64,000 nt of DNA, taken from Qiania dongpingensis (GTDB lineage: Bacteria > Bacillota > Clostridia > Lachnospirales > Lachnospiraceae). Numbering within the stretch: position 1 is the stretch's first letter; each line of letters begins with the position of its first letter. The notes under the pieces are model-generated. The model searched no databases, was not told the origin of the DNA, and saw nothing but the letters and a program-made list of their open reading frames with translations. The stretch lies in assembly GCF_014337195.1 (NCBI RefSeq), contig NZ_CP060634.1, positions 372,001-436,000 on the forward strand, given 5' to 3'. The position numbers were made by a program, and so were the translations under genes. This document shows, piece after piece, positions 25,137 to 33,371 of the stretch.

Positions 25137-25733
25137 TCACACCTTCATATACCCTGACATGATACAGATTCCCTCCGCTCCTGTCCCTGAGACGGCAGAA
25201 AGCTTTGTCCTGTCCATTCCGCCAATCCCATAAACGGGGCACCTCCGGTCCACCGCCTCCACCACGTCTGTTAAAAAAGAAAGGCCTCTGGGCGGCACTC
25301 CTTTTTTACAGTCTGTGGAAAACACATGTCCGGCCGTCAGGTAATCTGCCCCCAGGCAGACCGCCCGCTCCGCTTCCGATACGCTGTGGACAGAAACGCC
25401 CGTCTTTTCAAATATCCCTCTGATTTCAGACCATTCTCCCGACTCCTGCATCCTTTCGAGTGACGGAAGAGAGAGATGTATCTTCCCGTGCTCCAGTCTC
25501 TCCGACACATGGGGATAAGTATGAAGGATGCACTCAGTCTGATACTCACGGCACAGAAGAATCACCTGTCCGGCCAACGCCTCATACTCCGCTTCCGAAA
25601 GATCCTTTTCCCGGAGAATCACCATATCCGGTTTCGGAAGAGCTGCTTCATCCGGCAAATTTAAAATCCGTTCCAGCTGAGTGATAAGAGATCCTCTGCA
25701 TAGGCTCCTGTCAGTGACCGCAATAAATTTCAT
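25137..25733 (-). CDS. thiE: Thiamine phosphate synthase family protein (ThiE/TenI), with a TenI-like active site
   Basis: ThiE joins the thiazole and pyrimidine phosphates; TenI tautomerises the thiazole. From the ATG at 25733 (AAAGGAGG upstream) this TIM-barrel protein has 198 residues with AVTDRSLC, ILREKDLSEAEY, GVSVHSVSEAERAVCLGADYLTAGHVF and VYGIGGMD. The ThiE metal and substrate residues usually seen as N-D after strand 4 and D in HLGQ-D appear as HT (ILHTYPH) and S (IHLSLPSL). This favours a TenI-like role, which is inference. It is the last gene of the thi operon, separated from thiH by the dispersed repeat. The frame continues upstream into the repeat, but that extension is not supported. 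Confidence 0.82.
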   Translation of the reverse strand: MKFIAVTDRSLCRGSLITQLERILNLPDEAALPKPDMVILREKDLSEAEYEALAGQVILLCREYQTECILHTYPHVSERLEHGKIHLSLPSLERMQESGEWSEIRGIFEKTGVSVHSVSEAERAVCLGADYLTAGHVFSTDCKKGVPPRGLSFLTDVVEAVDRRCPVYGIGGMDRTKLSAVSGTGAEGICIMSGYMKV

Positions 25734-25777
25734 ATCAGGACCTCCTTTTTGTTTGTAATCCGTTGCTCGACTGATAT

Positions 25778-26384
25778 ACCCCGCCGCACGAAGTGCGCTT
25801 GCCTGGAAGGTATGATACAAAACACTTTTTGTAATCATTCTTAGTAAGTTCCGGCCAAGCCCCAGTTTGACACCGGCAGAAGTTCCTGGCCGTCACGATT
25901 TCGGTTCGCTGGCGATGCAAAGGCCGCTTTATCCCCGCTCCGGAATCTTTCTGCCGGTATCCTGCCCGCCGCACCTTTTCGGATAATCTCGGTTCCCTTG
26001 ATTCCAGAAAAGGATCGGATATCCACACAGCTCGCGCGCGTACCGCAGCGGGCTACGATAGACCGCCCAAATAACTTTCAAGGCGAACAAAAGCTTGTTT
26101 CGGTGCGGAAAGAAAGAACGAGAGGAACGATCCGATTCCATCGTAAGGCGAGCGCCGCAAAGGCGTTAGCAGAATCTTCCCGGCCGCAGGGAGGCAAAAA
26201 TCGCATATCATGCGGATTTTTGTTGGAATCTGACATGGAAAAATATCGATTTATCCATGCCAGTTGGAAAGGACCGACTGGAGGCCGCAAAGATTCTGGT
26301 TACGGCTGCCAGCGAGACGCCTGGATGGAATCGGATTTCCTCTTGCTTTGTAAACCAGATTGAGAAAAATTGTTTGAAAGGTAC
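25778..26384. repeat. Dispersed intergenic repeat, copy 2 (between thiH and thiE)
   Basis: Inverted relative of 18020-18688. Read on the + strand it starts with CCGCCGCACGAAGTGCGC, runs through GTATGATACAAAA, AGCCCCAGTT, the CGGTTCGCTGGCGATGCA and CCGCTTTATCCCCGCTCC blocks, then copy-specific filler (about 25975-26125). The shared ~240-base block GATTCCATCGTAAGGC to TTGAAAGGTA ends next to the thiH stop codon. Frames inside (for example 26078-26290 on the minus strand) share a DSNKNPHDMRFLPPCGRED peptide with copy 1. There is no transposase and no obvious target duplication. Confidence 0.85.
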
Positions 26385-27635
26385 TTAAAGATATACGTAA
26401 TCATTCATCACCGGCTCCAGCCCCTGTTCCCGAATCGCTGAGCACACCTCTTCCACATTTCTGATATCCGCGATCTCAAACTGGTCGTCTCCCTGTTCCT
26501 CTTCCTCCCCATGGCTGCCTACGCCAGTGCTGACTCCTGCCGAAATCTTTGTCGCCGCTAAGCCTATCACATGGTCACGGAAGCCTGCCCTTTCTCTGGT
26601 GGAGATTGTCATGCCCGCGTAAGGCATGAACAGGCGGTACGCACACATCACCTGCAGAAGCTGCGGCTCGTGGACATCCTTCGGATTGATCCTATCGTTG
26701 TTGATGATAGGCCGAAGTCTGGGACAGGAGAAGGAGATTTCCGCGTGGGGATATTTTCTCTGGAGCAGCCATGCATGAATGCCGGTAGCGAAGGCGTCCT
26801 TTCTGAAATCATCCAGGCCGAGAAGCGCCGCAAAAGCTACTCCCCGCATTCCTCCCTTCAGCGCCCGCTCCTGGGCATTGATCCGATATGGAAATACCCG
26901 TTTATGTCCTGAAATATGCAAAGTCTCATATTTATCGGAATTGTATGTTTCCTGGAACACAGTCACATAATCCACGCCGCATTCGTGAAGATAAGCGTAT
27001 TCATCGGAATTCATCGGATATACCTCGATTCCGACCATCTTAAAATACTTTTTAGCCAGCCGGCATGCCTCCCCGATATAACGGACATCGGACATATGAC
27101 GGCTCTCCCCTGTCAGGATCAGGATCTCCTCCAATCCCGTTTCTGCGATCGCCTTGAGCTCCTTTTCTATGCCGGCCTCGTCCAGCTTCGCCCTGCGGAT
27201 TTTATTATGACAATTGAAACCGCAGTAAATACAGAAATTCTCGCAATAATTGGCTATGTAAAGCGGAGTGAACAAATATACGGAGCTTCCAAAATGCTTT
27301 CTGGTTTCTGCCTGAGCTTTGACCGCCATCTGTTCCAGGAAAGGGCCGGCCGCCGGGGAAAGAAGCGCCCCAAAATCCTCCGGACTCAGATTATCCTTCG
27401 CCAGCGCCCGCCTCACATCCTGCTCTGTATAGGAATTATAATCATAAGCGTTCATCCTGCTTATGATCTCATCCATCACCTCCGGAGAGATCTGCTCCAT
27501 GCCTTCCATATATTCCATATGATTCGTCCGTTCCATATTCAGATAACGCTCCAATTCATCCTCCGGAATAAATTGATTGTTTTCCTCCGCGTTAATCTGA
27601 GCCGTGCCGGCCACCTTTTCTGCTTCTTTCTCCAT
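26385..27635 (-). CDS. thiH: 2-iminoacetate synthase ThiH
   Basis: ThiH is a radical SAM enzyme that cleaves tyrosine to give 2-iminoacetate for the thiazole ring, the anaerobic route. This 416-residue protein has the CxxxCxxC cluster site in YCENFCIYCGF near residue 135, LILTGESRHMSDVRYI, GIEVYPMNSDEYAYLHECGVDYVTVFQETYN and a C-terminal region with GVGSHGEEEEQGDDQFEI. The start follows GGGAGG. It lies 20 bases after thiG. Use of ThiH rather than ThiO fits an anaerobe. Confidence 0.96.
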   Translation of the reverse strand: MEKEAEKVAGTAQINAEENNQFIPEDELERYLNMERTNHMEYMEGMEQISPEVMDEIISRMNAYDYNSYTEQDVRRALAKDNLSPEDFGALLSPAAGPFLEQMAVKAQAETRKHFGSSVYLFTPLYIANYCENFCIYCGFNCHNKIRRAKLDEAGIEKELKAIAETGLEEILILTGESRHMSDVRYIGEACRLAKKYFKMVGIEVYPMNSDEYAYLHECGVDYVTVFQETYNSDKYETLHISGHKRVFPYRINAQERALKGGMRGVAFAALLGLDDFRKDAFATGIHAWLLQRKYPHAEISFSCPRLRPIINNDRINPKDVHEPQLLQVMCAYRLFMPYAGMTISTRERAGFRDHVIGLAATKISAGVSTGVGSHGEEEEQGDDQFEIADIRNVEEVCSAIREQGLEPVMNDYVYL

Positions 27636-27655
27636 GATTCTTTAGCCTCCCGTCT

Positions 27656-28423
27656 TCAGTCTCTCAAAAATCCGGTAAGAGGCGAGGAGGCGGCTCCGCC
27701 CCTTCCCAGGATTCTGCCCGGTCCCGCCAAATACGCTTCTCTGCCTGCCTCAATGGCCTTCTTAAAGGCTCCTGCCATGAACTTTATGTCTCCGGCCGTC
27801 GCCACCGCCGTATTCGCCATGACTGCGGCTACTCCCATCTCCATCGCTTCACATGCCTGGGAGGGACGTCCGATTCCCGCGTCCACGATAATGGGAAGCT
27901 CTATCTCATCCACGAGTATTTGGATAAAATCCTTCGTACAAAGCCCCTTATTGGAACCGATCGGCGCGGCCAAGGGCATGATGGAAGCAGCTCCGGCGTC
28001 CTTAAGCGCTCTCGCTGTATTCAGATCCGGGTACATATAAGGCATCACGACAAAACCTTCCTTTGCCAGAATTTCTGTCGCTTTGATCGTCTCTTGATTA
28101 TCGGGGAGCAGATATTTGGAATCGTGGATCACCTCGATCTTTATAAAATTTCCGCACCCCAATTCCCTGGCCAGGCGGGCGATCCGGACAGCCTCCTCCG
28201 CGTTTCTCGCTCCGGAAGTATTTGGCAGAAGCGTCACCCCTTTCGGAATATAATCCAGTATACTGGCGGTCTCGCTGTTCGCCCGGCGGACAGCCAATGT
28301 GATGATCTCTGCCCCTGCACACTCCACAGCTGCCTTGACCAGATCCAGATTATATTTTCCGGAACCCAGGATAAACCTGGATGAAAACTCATGCCCGCCG
28401 ATTATTAATTTGTCCTCTTTCAT
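27656..28423 (-). CDS. thiG: Thiazole synthase ThiG
   Basis: ThiG condenses deoxyxylulose 5-phosphate, 2-iminoacetate and ThiS thiocarboxylate into the thiazole phosphate. The 255-residue TIM barrel shows the expected blocks: [60 protein letters not shown] and [14 protein letters not shown], then [18 protein letters not shown]. The substrate deoxyxylulose 5-phosphate is made by Dxs, encoded at 38622. The start follows AAAAGGAGAG. Confidence 0.97.
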   Translation of the reverse strand: MKEDKLIIGGHEFSSRFILGSGKYNLDLVKAAVECAGAEIITLAVRRANSETASILDYIPKGVTLLPNTSGARNAEEAVRIARLARELGCGNFIKIEVIHDSKYLLPDNQETIKATEILAKEGFVVMPYMYPDLNTARALKDAGAASIMPLAAPIGSNKGLCTKDFIQILVDEIELPIIVDAGIGRPSQACEAMEMGVAAVMANTAVATAGDIKFMAGAFKKAIEAGREAYLAGPGRILGRGGAASSPLTGFLRD

Positions 28424-28466
28424 GTTTCTCTCCTTTTCCTGCTGTACTATATATCGTCTTCTCCGA

Positions 28467-29120
28467 TCACGGCATCGGTTCTCCGAGAATCAGGCGGACT
28501 GCCATATTCGCCTGCTGACCCGCGCATATATTCACCCTGGGAGCCATAAGCCCGATTCCGTCCGCAATATCCGTCTTTCCGTCTCCGCACAGATACAGGC
28601 GCCTCATCACCTTTTTTGCCCGTATCTCATTTCCGCTTCCATAACCCGCCATGCCGGAGCCAGATATCACTACCGTGTCCGGACACTTCTCTAACAGTGT
28701 ATTCACAAGCATGGCCTTCTCTTCCGGACGGTCAAAGGCCTCACAGACGATCGGGCACTCTTCAAATAACGGTCCGGCATTTTCTCTGTCCACGCGCACC
28801 GTATGGATTTTTACATCCAGATAAGGGTTGATGCCTTTTATGATCTGAGAAAGAGCCTTCGTTTTTTCCATGCCCAAGTGTGATATCCCATAGGCCTGCC
28901 GGTTCAAATTGCTCACATCCACACGGTCGAAATCCACTAAGAGAAGATGTCCCACGAAACTCCTTGCCAGCATAATGGCAATATGGGAACCGAGTCCGCC
29001 GAGGCCGGCGATGCCGACTGTGGCCTCCCTAAGTCTATTTCTCACATTTTCAGGAAACCGGCTGTCCACTGCTGCTGCGATTTCTTCTCTTGTCAGCTTT
29101 TCTTCCTCTGCATCATCCAT
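28467..29120 (-). CDS. thiF: Sulfur carrier protein ThiS adenylyltransferase ThiF
   Basis: ThiF adenylates the C-terminal glycine of ThiS to start sulfur transfer. From the ATG at 29120 (GGAGG nine bases upstream) it has 217 residues with the E1-like Rossmann motif [19 protein letters not shown], the [17 protein letters not shown] adenylation site and [14 protein letters not shown]. No CxxC zinc pairs are obvious. This is the shorter form common in Clostridia. It lies between thiS and thiG. Confidence 0.93.
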   Translation of the reverse strand: MDDAEEEKLTREEIAAAVDSRFPENVRNRLREATVGIAGLGGLGSHIAIMLARSFVGHLLLVDFDRVDVSNLNRQAYGISHLGMEKTKALSQIIKGINPYLDVKIHTVRVDRENAGPLFEECPIVCEAFDRPEEKAMLVNTLLEKCPDTVVISGSGMAGYGSGNEIRAKKVMRRLYLCGDGKTDIADGIGLMAPRVNICAGQQANMAVRLILGEPMP

Positions 29121-29186
29121 GTACGGGACCTCCTCCCTTTCCAATATCTCATTTGTGATTTTTACACTCCATCACTCACACTTTTT

Positions 29187-29384
29187 TCAGCCCCCGCCTA
29201 CAAAACTGACTATCTCCACCTCATCATTGTCCCATAGGACCGTATCGTCATATTCCGATTTGGGTACGATCTTCCCATTCCGTTCCACTGCAACCATTTC
29301 CCGTTTATAGCCGCATTCGGAAAGATAGGCCGAAAGAGACTTCCCTTCTGCCTGGTCCAAAAGCTCGCCGTTTATCTTGATCAC
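29187..29384 (-). CDS. thiS: Sulfur carrier protein ThiS
   Basis: This 65-residue ubiquitin-fold carrier begins at a GTG preceded by AAGGAGG. It has KINGELLDQAEGKSLSAYL, VERNGKIVPKSEYDD and the terminal EIVSFVGGG. The last two glycines are the adenylated and thiocarboxylated end. An upstream extension of the frame to 29477 runs through the leader hairpin and is rejected. First gene of the thi operon. Confidence 0.95.
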   Translation of the reverse strand: MIKINGELLDQAEGKSLSAYLSECGYKREMVAVERNGKIVPKSEYDDTVLWDNDEVEIVSFVGGG

Positions 29385-29417
29385 ACCATATTCCTCCTTT
29401 CTATGGAACAAAAAACA

Positions 29418-29463
29418 GGCACACGAAAGACTACACCCGTGGTGGTGTACCCCTTCGTGTGCC
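29418..29463 (-). promoter_or_regulatory. Structured leader/attenuator of the thi operon (candidate thiS-type RNA)
   Basis: On the minus strand, about 20 bases after the predicted transcription start, GGCACACGAA pairs with TTTCGTGTGCC. An inner TACACC / GGTGTA stem lies within it, and TGTTTTTTG follows. This is an intrinsic-terminator-like hairpin inside the 5' leader, 34 bases before thiS. The leader lacks the CUGAGA and conserved thi-box arms of a TPP riboswitch. A conserved thiS-associated RNA motif has been reported in Firmicutes; whether this is a member I cannot test. Confidence 0.6.
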
Positions 29464-29489
29464 CGTCCTGCGTTCACACTCTATGAAAG

Positions 29490-29517
29490 ATTATACTGTT
29501 TTTTTGGTATCTGTCAA
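29490..29517 (-). promoter_or_regulatory. Sigma-A promoter of the thi operon
   Basis: Minus strand TTGACA (29517-29512), 16-base spacer, TATAAT (29495-29490): both hexamers match consensus. Confidence 0.8.
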
Positions 29518-29542
29518 GTCTCTCATCCGATACCGGCCCTTC

Positions 29543-30061
29543 CTATTCTTCTTTTACCAGGACCGCTGCCTTATTGATTCTCTCCCGGATGAATTTTTCC
29601 ACTTTGTCCGGTGTGAGATGCAAAGGAATACTGATCTCTCCATACAGATTATCCTCCGCCAGCTTCATATACTTTTCATCTATATAAGTGATCTTTTTTC
29701 CTTCCAGCCGCCTGCTCTTTTTCCGCAGATAAATAGTTTTGATAATCTTAACCCATTCTCTGCATTCATATCTCCTGGCAACCTCCCTGTATTCTTCTTC
29801 CCGCTTTTTTTCATTGGAAATCCAAATGGTCTCTATGGAAGGGATTTCATCAAGCAGCGCTTCCACCTCATCTGCCGATGATATCCTCCTCAGCACCAGC
29901 TTGTCGCTGTCCACCGGGACAAAAATCCGGCTGCCTTTGGAATAAACCGGCTCCAGCTGATAATACAGAACCCCTTTTTTCAGCTCCGGCATTTCGGAAA
30001 CGCCCAATACCCTGCACACTCCATTATGGTCACAGACAATATATTCTCCCACTTGAAACAT
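29543..30061 (-). CDS. CarD family transcriptional regulator
   Basis: From the ATG at 30061 (GGGAGG upstream) the protein has 172 residues. Residues 1-60 form the CarD/TRCF RNA-polymerase-interacting Tudor-like domain (FQVGEYIVCDHNGVCRVLGV, YYQLEPVYSKGSRIFVPVD). A helical DNA-binding domain follows with WVKIIKTIYLRKKSRRLEGKKITYIDEKYMKLAEDNLYGEIS. CarD proteins stabilise promoter open complexes. Several paralogues are usual in Lachnospiraceae, so the regulon is unknown. It is monocistronic between the thi promoter and the glgA-HD unit. Confidence 0.88.
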   Translation of the reverse strand: MFQVGEYIVCDHNGVCRVLGVSEMPELKKGVLYYQLEPVYSKGSRIFVPVDSDKLVLRRISSADEVEALLDEIPSIETIWISNEKKREEEYREVARRYECREWVKIIKTIYLRKKSRRLEGKKITYIDEKYMKLAEDNLYGEISIPLHLTPDKVEKFIRERINKAAVLVKEE

Positions 30062-30221
30062 TCGACAGCCTCCCTTTCCAAGAATTTCCAACTGATTTAA
30101 TAGTATTATACCACCAGATGACATTCTTCGTAAGGGAAATAAAAAAATACCGAGAATTTTGTGAAAAATGCAGACATTGCCGCGACCGCCTGTTGTGCAG
30201 AATTCCAGCAGCTTTACAGTC

Positions 30222-30791
30222 CTACGCGTGTACTGCCCGCAGCACCGCCTGCTTCACTCTGCCGTACATTTCACTGACCCCGCAGAATTTATCCGCGTAA
30301 ACGATCACTATACCCTCCCGGCTTTTTGGCGGCACCGGGGTCAAAGGCCACATATGTCTCAATATGATGTTCTGCTCATGAGGAGTGATATCAAAATATT
30401 TTTTCGCATTTTCCATCGCCACCCTTGGATGGGTAAAACCATGGATATGATTTTTCTCCGTATGCCAGTCATAGAGGAACAGGTCGTGAAGAAGGCCTGC
30501 CCTGGCCGCCGCCATATAATCCCAGGAATATCTCCTGCAGATGCGGTAGCTCAGATAGGAAACCTGGATACAGTGTGCCTTTGTCGTAGTATTTCCATGC
30601 TGAATATACCGGTCCATGGACTGAAATACCGGAGCGGCCATGATATCCGACACACATTCCATGTAATCATCATCCCATTCGTACGCTTCCTTTTCCAGCC
30701 ATGAAGTATCTTGTATCCACTCTCTGGCAAGCTCCTTGTCTTCTCCCCGGAGCACAAAAGACTGGTTATTTTCTGATTTCTTATAAGACAC
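30222..30791 (-). CDS. HD-domain phosphohydrolase-like protein
   Basis: The protein has 189 residues from a GTG at 30791, which has GAGGAG seven bases upstream inside the end of glgA (11-base overlap). A longer in-frame start at 30857 lies deeper in glgA and has no ribosome-binding site. The HD signature is visible: HGNTTTKAHCIQVSYLSYRI (first His), AGLLHDLFLYDWH (HD pair), HGFTHPRVAMENA and IILRHMWPLTPVPPKSREGIVIVYADK with the terminal Asp. HD proteins are metal-dependent phosphohydrolases. The substrate is unknown. Overlap with glgA suggests coupling. Confidence 0.83.
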   Translation of the reverse strand: MSYKKSENNQSFVLRGEDKELAREWIQDTSWLEKEAYEWDDDYMECVSDIMAAPVFQSMDRYIQHGNTTTKAHCIQVSYLSYRICRRYSWDYMAAARAGLLHDLFLYDWHTEKNHIHGFTHPRVAMENAKKYFDITPHEQNIILRHMWPLTPVPPKSREGIVIVYADKFCGVSEMYGRVKQAVLRAVHA

Positions 30792-32217
30792 TGTATAACT
30801 CCTCATATTTTTGGGCGGAACTGGTCCAGGAAAAATCTTTCGCCATCCCTCTGTCAATGATCTTATTCCATTCTCTCTTTTTATTATAATAAGTATTTTT
30901 CGCGTACATGATACTGCCTAACATCTCATGGGCATTATAATTTGCAAAGGAAAAGCCCGTGCCGGTGCTGTCGTATTCATTGTAAGGCTCCACCGTATCC
31001 TTAAGTCCGCCGGTCTCCCTGACGATGGGCACCGTCCCGTAGCGCAGGCTGATGATCTGGCTCAGGCCGCAGGGCTCAAATAAACTCGGCATCAGGAAAG
31101 CGTCGCATGCCGCATATACCTTATGGGACATCGTCTCCGAATAATAAATGTTCGCGGATACGCTGTCATGATACTTCCAGTCATAGTGGCGGAACATATT
31201 CTCATATTTCTCATCGCCGGTCCCCAGGATGACAAACTGCAGATCCTCCGAACAGATCTGATCCATCACGGCCTGGACCAAGTCCAGCCCCTTCTGGTCC
31301 GTGAGTCTGGAAACAATACCGATCATAAACTTTTTCGGATTCACTTCCATGCCCAGCTCCCGCTGAAGGCCTGTCTTATTCTTTCCTTTTTCCTTGCGGA
31401 ATGTCCTTGCATCATAATTTTGGTAGATGAAGGGATCCGCCGCCGGGTCGTATTCGTCGTAATCAATTCCGTTCAGTATTCCCCACAGATCATGGGAACG
31501 AGCCCGCATCAGTCCGTCCAGGCCCTCACCGTAGAAGGGCATCTTCACTTCCTGTGCATAGGTGTTGCTGACCGTCGTGACCTTGTCGGCATAGACGATG
31601 CCGCCCTTCAGCATGTTGCCGTTGCTGTAGGATTCCAGCTTATCCGGCGTGAAATAATAGTCGGAAAGCTCTGAAATCCGCTGTATCACATCCACGCTCC
31701 ACACTCCCTGGAATTTCAGGTTGTGAATGGTCATCACAGACTTAATATCTCTGTAAAATGGATTGGCACGGAATTTATCCTTCAAATGTACCGGTATCAG
31801 ACCGGTCTGCCAGTCGTGACAGTGAATCACATCCGGCTTAAAATCCAGCACGGGAAGCGCCGACAGCACCGCCTTGCTGTAAAAAGCGAATTTCTCCAGA
31901 TCAAAATACTGGTCGGTGTAAGGCTTATCACCGCTGAAGTACCATTCATTGTCCACGAAATAAAAGATGATCCCCTCATGCTCTATTTTAAAAAGCCCTA
32001 CGTATCTGTCCTGCCACATATAGTCCATATAAAAATTAGTCAGATATTCTGCCTGCTCCTTATACCGTGCAGGAATGCACTGGTAATAGGGAAGCATCAC
32101 CCGGACATCATATTTCTCTTTGTCAAAATATTTGGGCAGAGAGCCTACAACGTCCGCCAAACCGCCTGTTTTAATAAAAGGCACACCTTCCGATGCAACG
32201 AATAATATTTTCTTCAC
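30781..32217 (-). CDS. glgA: Glycogen synthase (ADP-glucose-dependent)
   Basis: GlgA elongates alpha-1,4-glucan from ADP-glucose. This 478-residue GT5 enzyme starts at a GTG after TGGAGGTAGC. It has the ADP-glucose-binding EGVPFIKTGGLADVVGSLPKYF motif at residues ~10-30, HCHDWQTGLIP, MTIHNLKFQG and the C-terminal catalytic FEPCGLSQIISLRYGTVPIVRETGGLKDTV. No other glycogen genes (glgC, glgD, glgP) are in the window. It is transcribed with the overlapping HD-domain gene. Confidence 0.96.
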   Translation of the reverse strand: MKKILFVASEGVPFIKTGGLADVVGSLPKYFDKEKYDVRVMLPYYQCIPARYKEQAEYLTNFYMDYMWQDRYVGLFKIEHEGIIFYFVDNEWYFSGDKPYTDQYFDLEKFAFYSKAVLSALPVLDFKPDVIHCHDWQTGLIPVHLKDKFRANPFYRDIKSVMTIHNLKFQGVWSVDVIQRISELSDYYFTPDKLESYSNGNMLKGGIVYADKVTTVSNTYAQEVKMPFYGEGLDGLMRARSHDLWGILNGIDYDEYDPAADPFIYQNYDARTFRKEKGKNKTGLQRELGMEVNPKKFMIGIVSRLTDQKGLDLVQAVMDQICSEDLQFVILGTGDEKYENMFRHYDWKYHDSVSANIYYSETMSHKVYAACDAFLMPSLFEPCGLSQIISLRYGTVPIVRETGGLKDTVEPYNEYDSTGTGFSFANYNAHEMLGSIMYAKNTYYNKKREWNKIIDRGMAKDFSWTSSAQKYEELYSVL

Positions 32218-32267
32218 TCTGCTACCTCCAGAATATCACTTTCCCCAAAAATCAAATCCTATGTTCC

Positions 32268-32296
32268 ATTATACTAGATTCCGCGGGATTTTGGAA
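32268..32296 (-). promoter_or_regulatory. Probable sigma-A promoter of glgA
   Basis: Minus strand TTCCAA (32296-32291), 17-base spacer, TATAAT (32273-32268). A 9-base perfect inverted repeat (ATTTCCGAA / TTCGGAAAT, 32302-32336) lies just upstream. Confidence 0.5.
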
Positions 32297-32341
32297 GCAG
32301 TATTTCCGAATTCGCCGACTTAAGCCGTTCGGAAATTCAAA

Positions 32342-32361
32342 GACCCTCCTGACAGAGGGCC
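32342..32361 (-). terminator. Weak hairpin after spo0A
   Basis: A GGCCCTC / GAGGGTC-type stem five bases after the spo0A stop codon, with only TTTGAATTT as a tail. Confidence 0.4.
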
Positions 32362-32366
32362 CTCAC

Positions 32367-33161
32367 TCATTTGTTCTTATATTCCAGACGGATCTTATCT
32401 GCGATCAGGGCAACAAATTCGGAATTTGTCGGCTTGCCCTTTCCTGTATTGATAGTATAGCCGAAAAGAGAATCGATGGTATCCATCTTGCCTCTGTTCC
32501 ATGCTACTTCGATGGCATGCCGGATGGCGCGTTCGACTCTGCTGGGTGTCGTTTGGTGCATCTTGGCGATCGTTGGATAAAGCATCTTGGTAATGGAATT
32601 CAGCATGTCCATGTCGGAAACCGACAAAATGATGGCGTCTCTCAAATAACTATATCCTTTGATATGTGCCGGAACCCCGATCTCGTGTATCAGATTTGTC
32701 ACATCGGTTTCCAGATTTCTTTCAATGTACTGTTCCTGACTTTCATACGGTACGATCTTCCTGGTCTCCGCACCTCTGCGGCGTCCCATCCCTATATGCT
32801 TCATCCGGTTCAATACCATGTCTGAATCAAAAGGCTTCATAATATAATAAGATGCCCCCAGCTGAAAGGCATCTTCCGTAATTCTCTCCTGCCCGATGGC
32901 AGTGATCACGATGAATTCCGGCCTTTTCTTAAGAGTTGGGTCTTTTCCGACCTTTTCCATTACGGATAAACCGTCAAGCTTCGGCATGATAATGTCGAGC
33001 AGCATAATATCCGGTTCCTTCTCTTTGATCAGTTCATAAGCTTCTTCTCCGTTGTTCGCTTTTCCTATCACTTCAAATTCATCATCACGGCTGATGATGT
33101 TATCTAAAAGTTGTAAGATTCTTTCGTTGTCGTCAGCAATTGCCACCTGTAGTTTTGCCAT
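32367..33161 (-). CDS. spo0A: Sporulation transcription factor Spo0A
   Basis: Spo0A is the master regulator of sporulation entry. The 264-residue protein has the receiver domain at 1-125 ([17 protein letters not shown]; phosphorylated Asp in [15 protein letters not shown]; conserved Lys in IMKPFDSDM). The Spo0A-C domain covers about 150-264: [22 protein letters not shown], the recognition helix [21 protein letters not shown], and [26 protein letters not shown]. The start has AAGGAGG. It lies downstream of spoIVB, as in most clostridia. 0A boxes upstream suggest autoregulation. Confidence 0.98.
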   Translation of the reverse strand: MAKLQVAIADDNERILQLLDNIISRDDEFEVIGKANNGEEAYELIKEKEPDIMLLDIIMPKLDGLSVMEKVGKDPTLKKRPEFIVITAIGQERITEDAFQLGASYYIMKPFDSDMVLNRMKHIGMGRRRGAETRKIVPYESQEQYIERNLETDVTNLIHEIGVPAHIKGYSYLRDAIILSVSDMDMLNSITKMLYPTIAKMHQTTPSRVERAIRHAIEVAWNRGKMDTIDSLFGYTINTGKGKPTNSEFVALIADKIRLEYKNK

Positions 33162-33259
33162 TTTTCATCCTCCTTTTCCGTCTGCCCCCGCAGCCTGACA
33201 GCAAGTCCTGCTTTCCGTCGTAATCCTGTTATTTTTTTCCTTTACAGGGGTACTTTCCC

Positions 33260-33289
33260 ATTATAAAAGAGAAGAAGGTAGAATAGCAA
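33260..33289 (-). promoter_or_regulatory. Probable sigma-A promoter of spo0A
   Basis: Minus strand TTGCTA (33289-33284), 18-base spacer, TATAAT (33265-33260), about 100 bases before the start. I did not find a sigma-H match nearby. Confidence 0.5.
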
Positions 33290-33307
33290 CGGAAAAGAGA
33301 CGCTTTA

Positions 33308-33337
33308 ATCGACATTTTTCCGTCGTTTTTTGTCGAA
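33308..33337. promoter_or_regulatory. 0A boxes upstream of spo0A
   Basis: A perfect 0A box TGTCGAA on the + strand (33331-33337) and a 6-of-7 match TGTCGAT on the - strand (33314-33308). Both lie upstream of the predicted spo0A promoter, between spoIVB and spo0A. Confidence 0.6.
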
Positions 33338-33371
33338 AAAGAGAATCCTTGCAGATCATATCAAAACTTCT

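Noticed and set aside
25737..25838. Upstream extension of the thiE frame to 25838
   Set aside because: It runs into the dispersed repeat; the ATG at 25733 has AAAGGAGG and fits the family start.
26078..26290. 70-codon minus-strand frame in repeat copy 2 as a real gene
   Set aside because: No start signal; part of the frame matches copy 1 only where the repeat is conserved, so it is treated as repeat sequence.
29384..29510. TPP riboswitch expected before the thi operon
   Set aside because: The leader has no CUGAGA element or conserved thi-box arms and is too short between promoter and hairpin.
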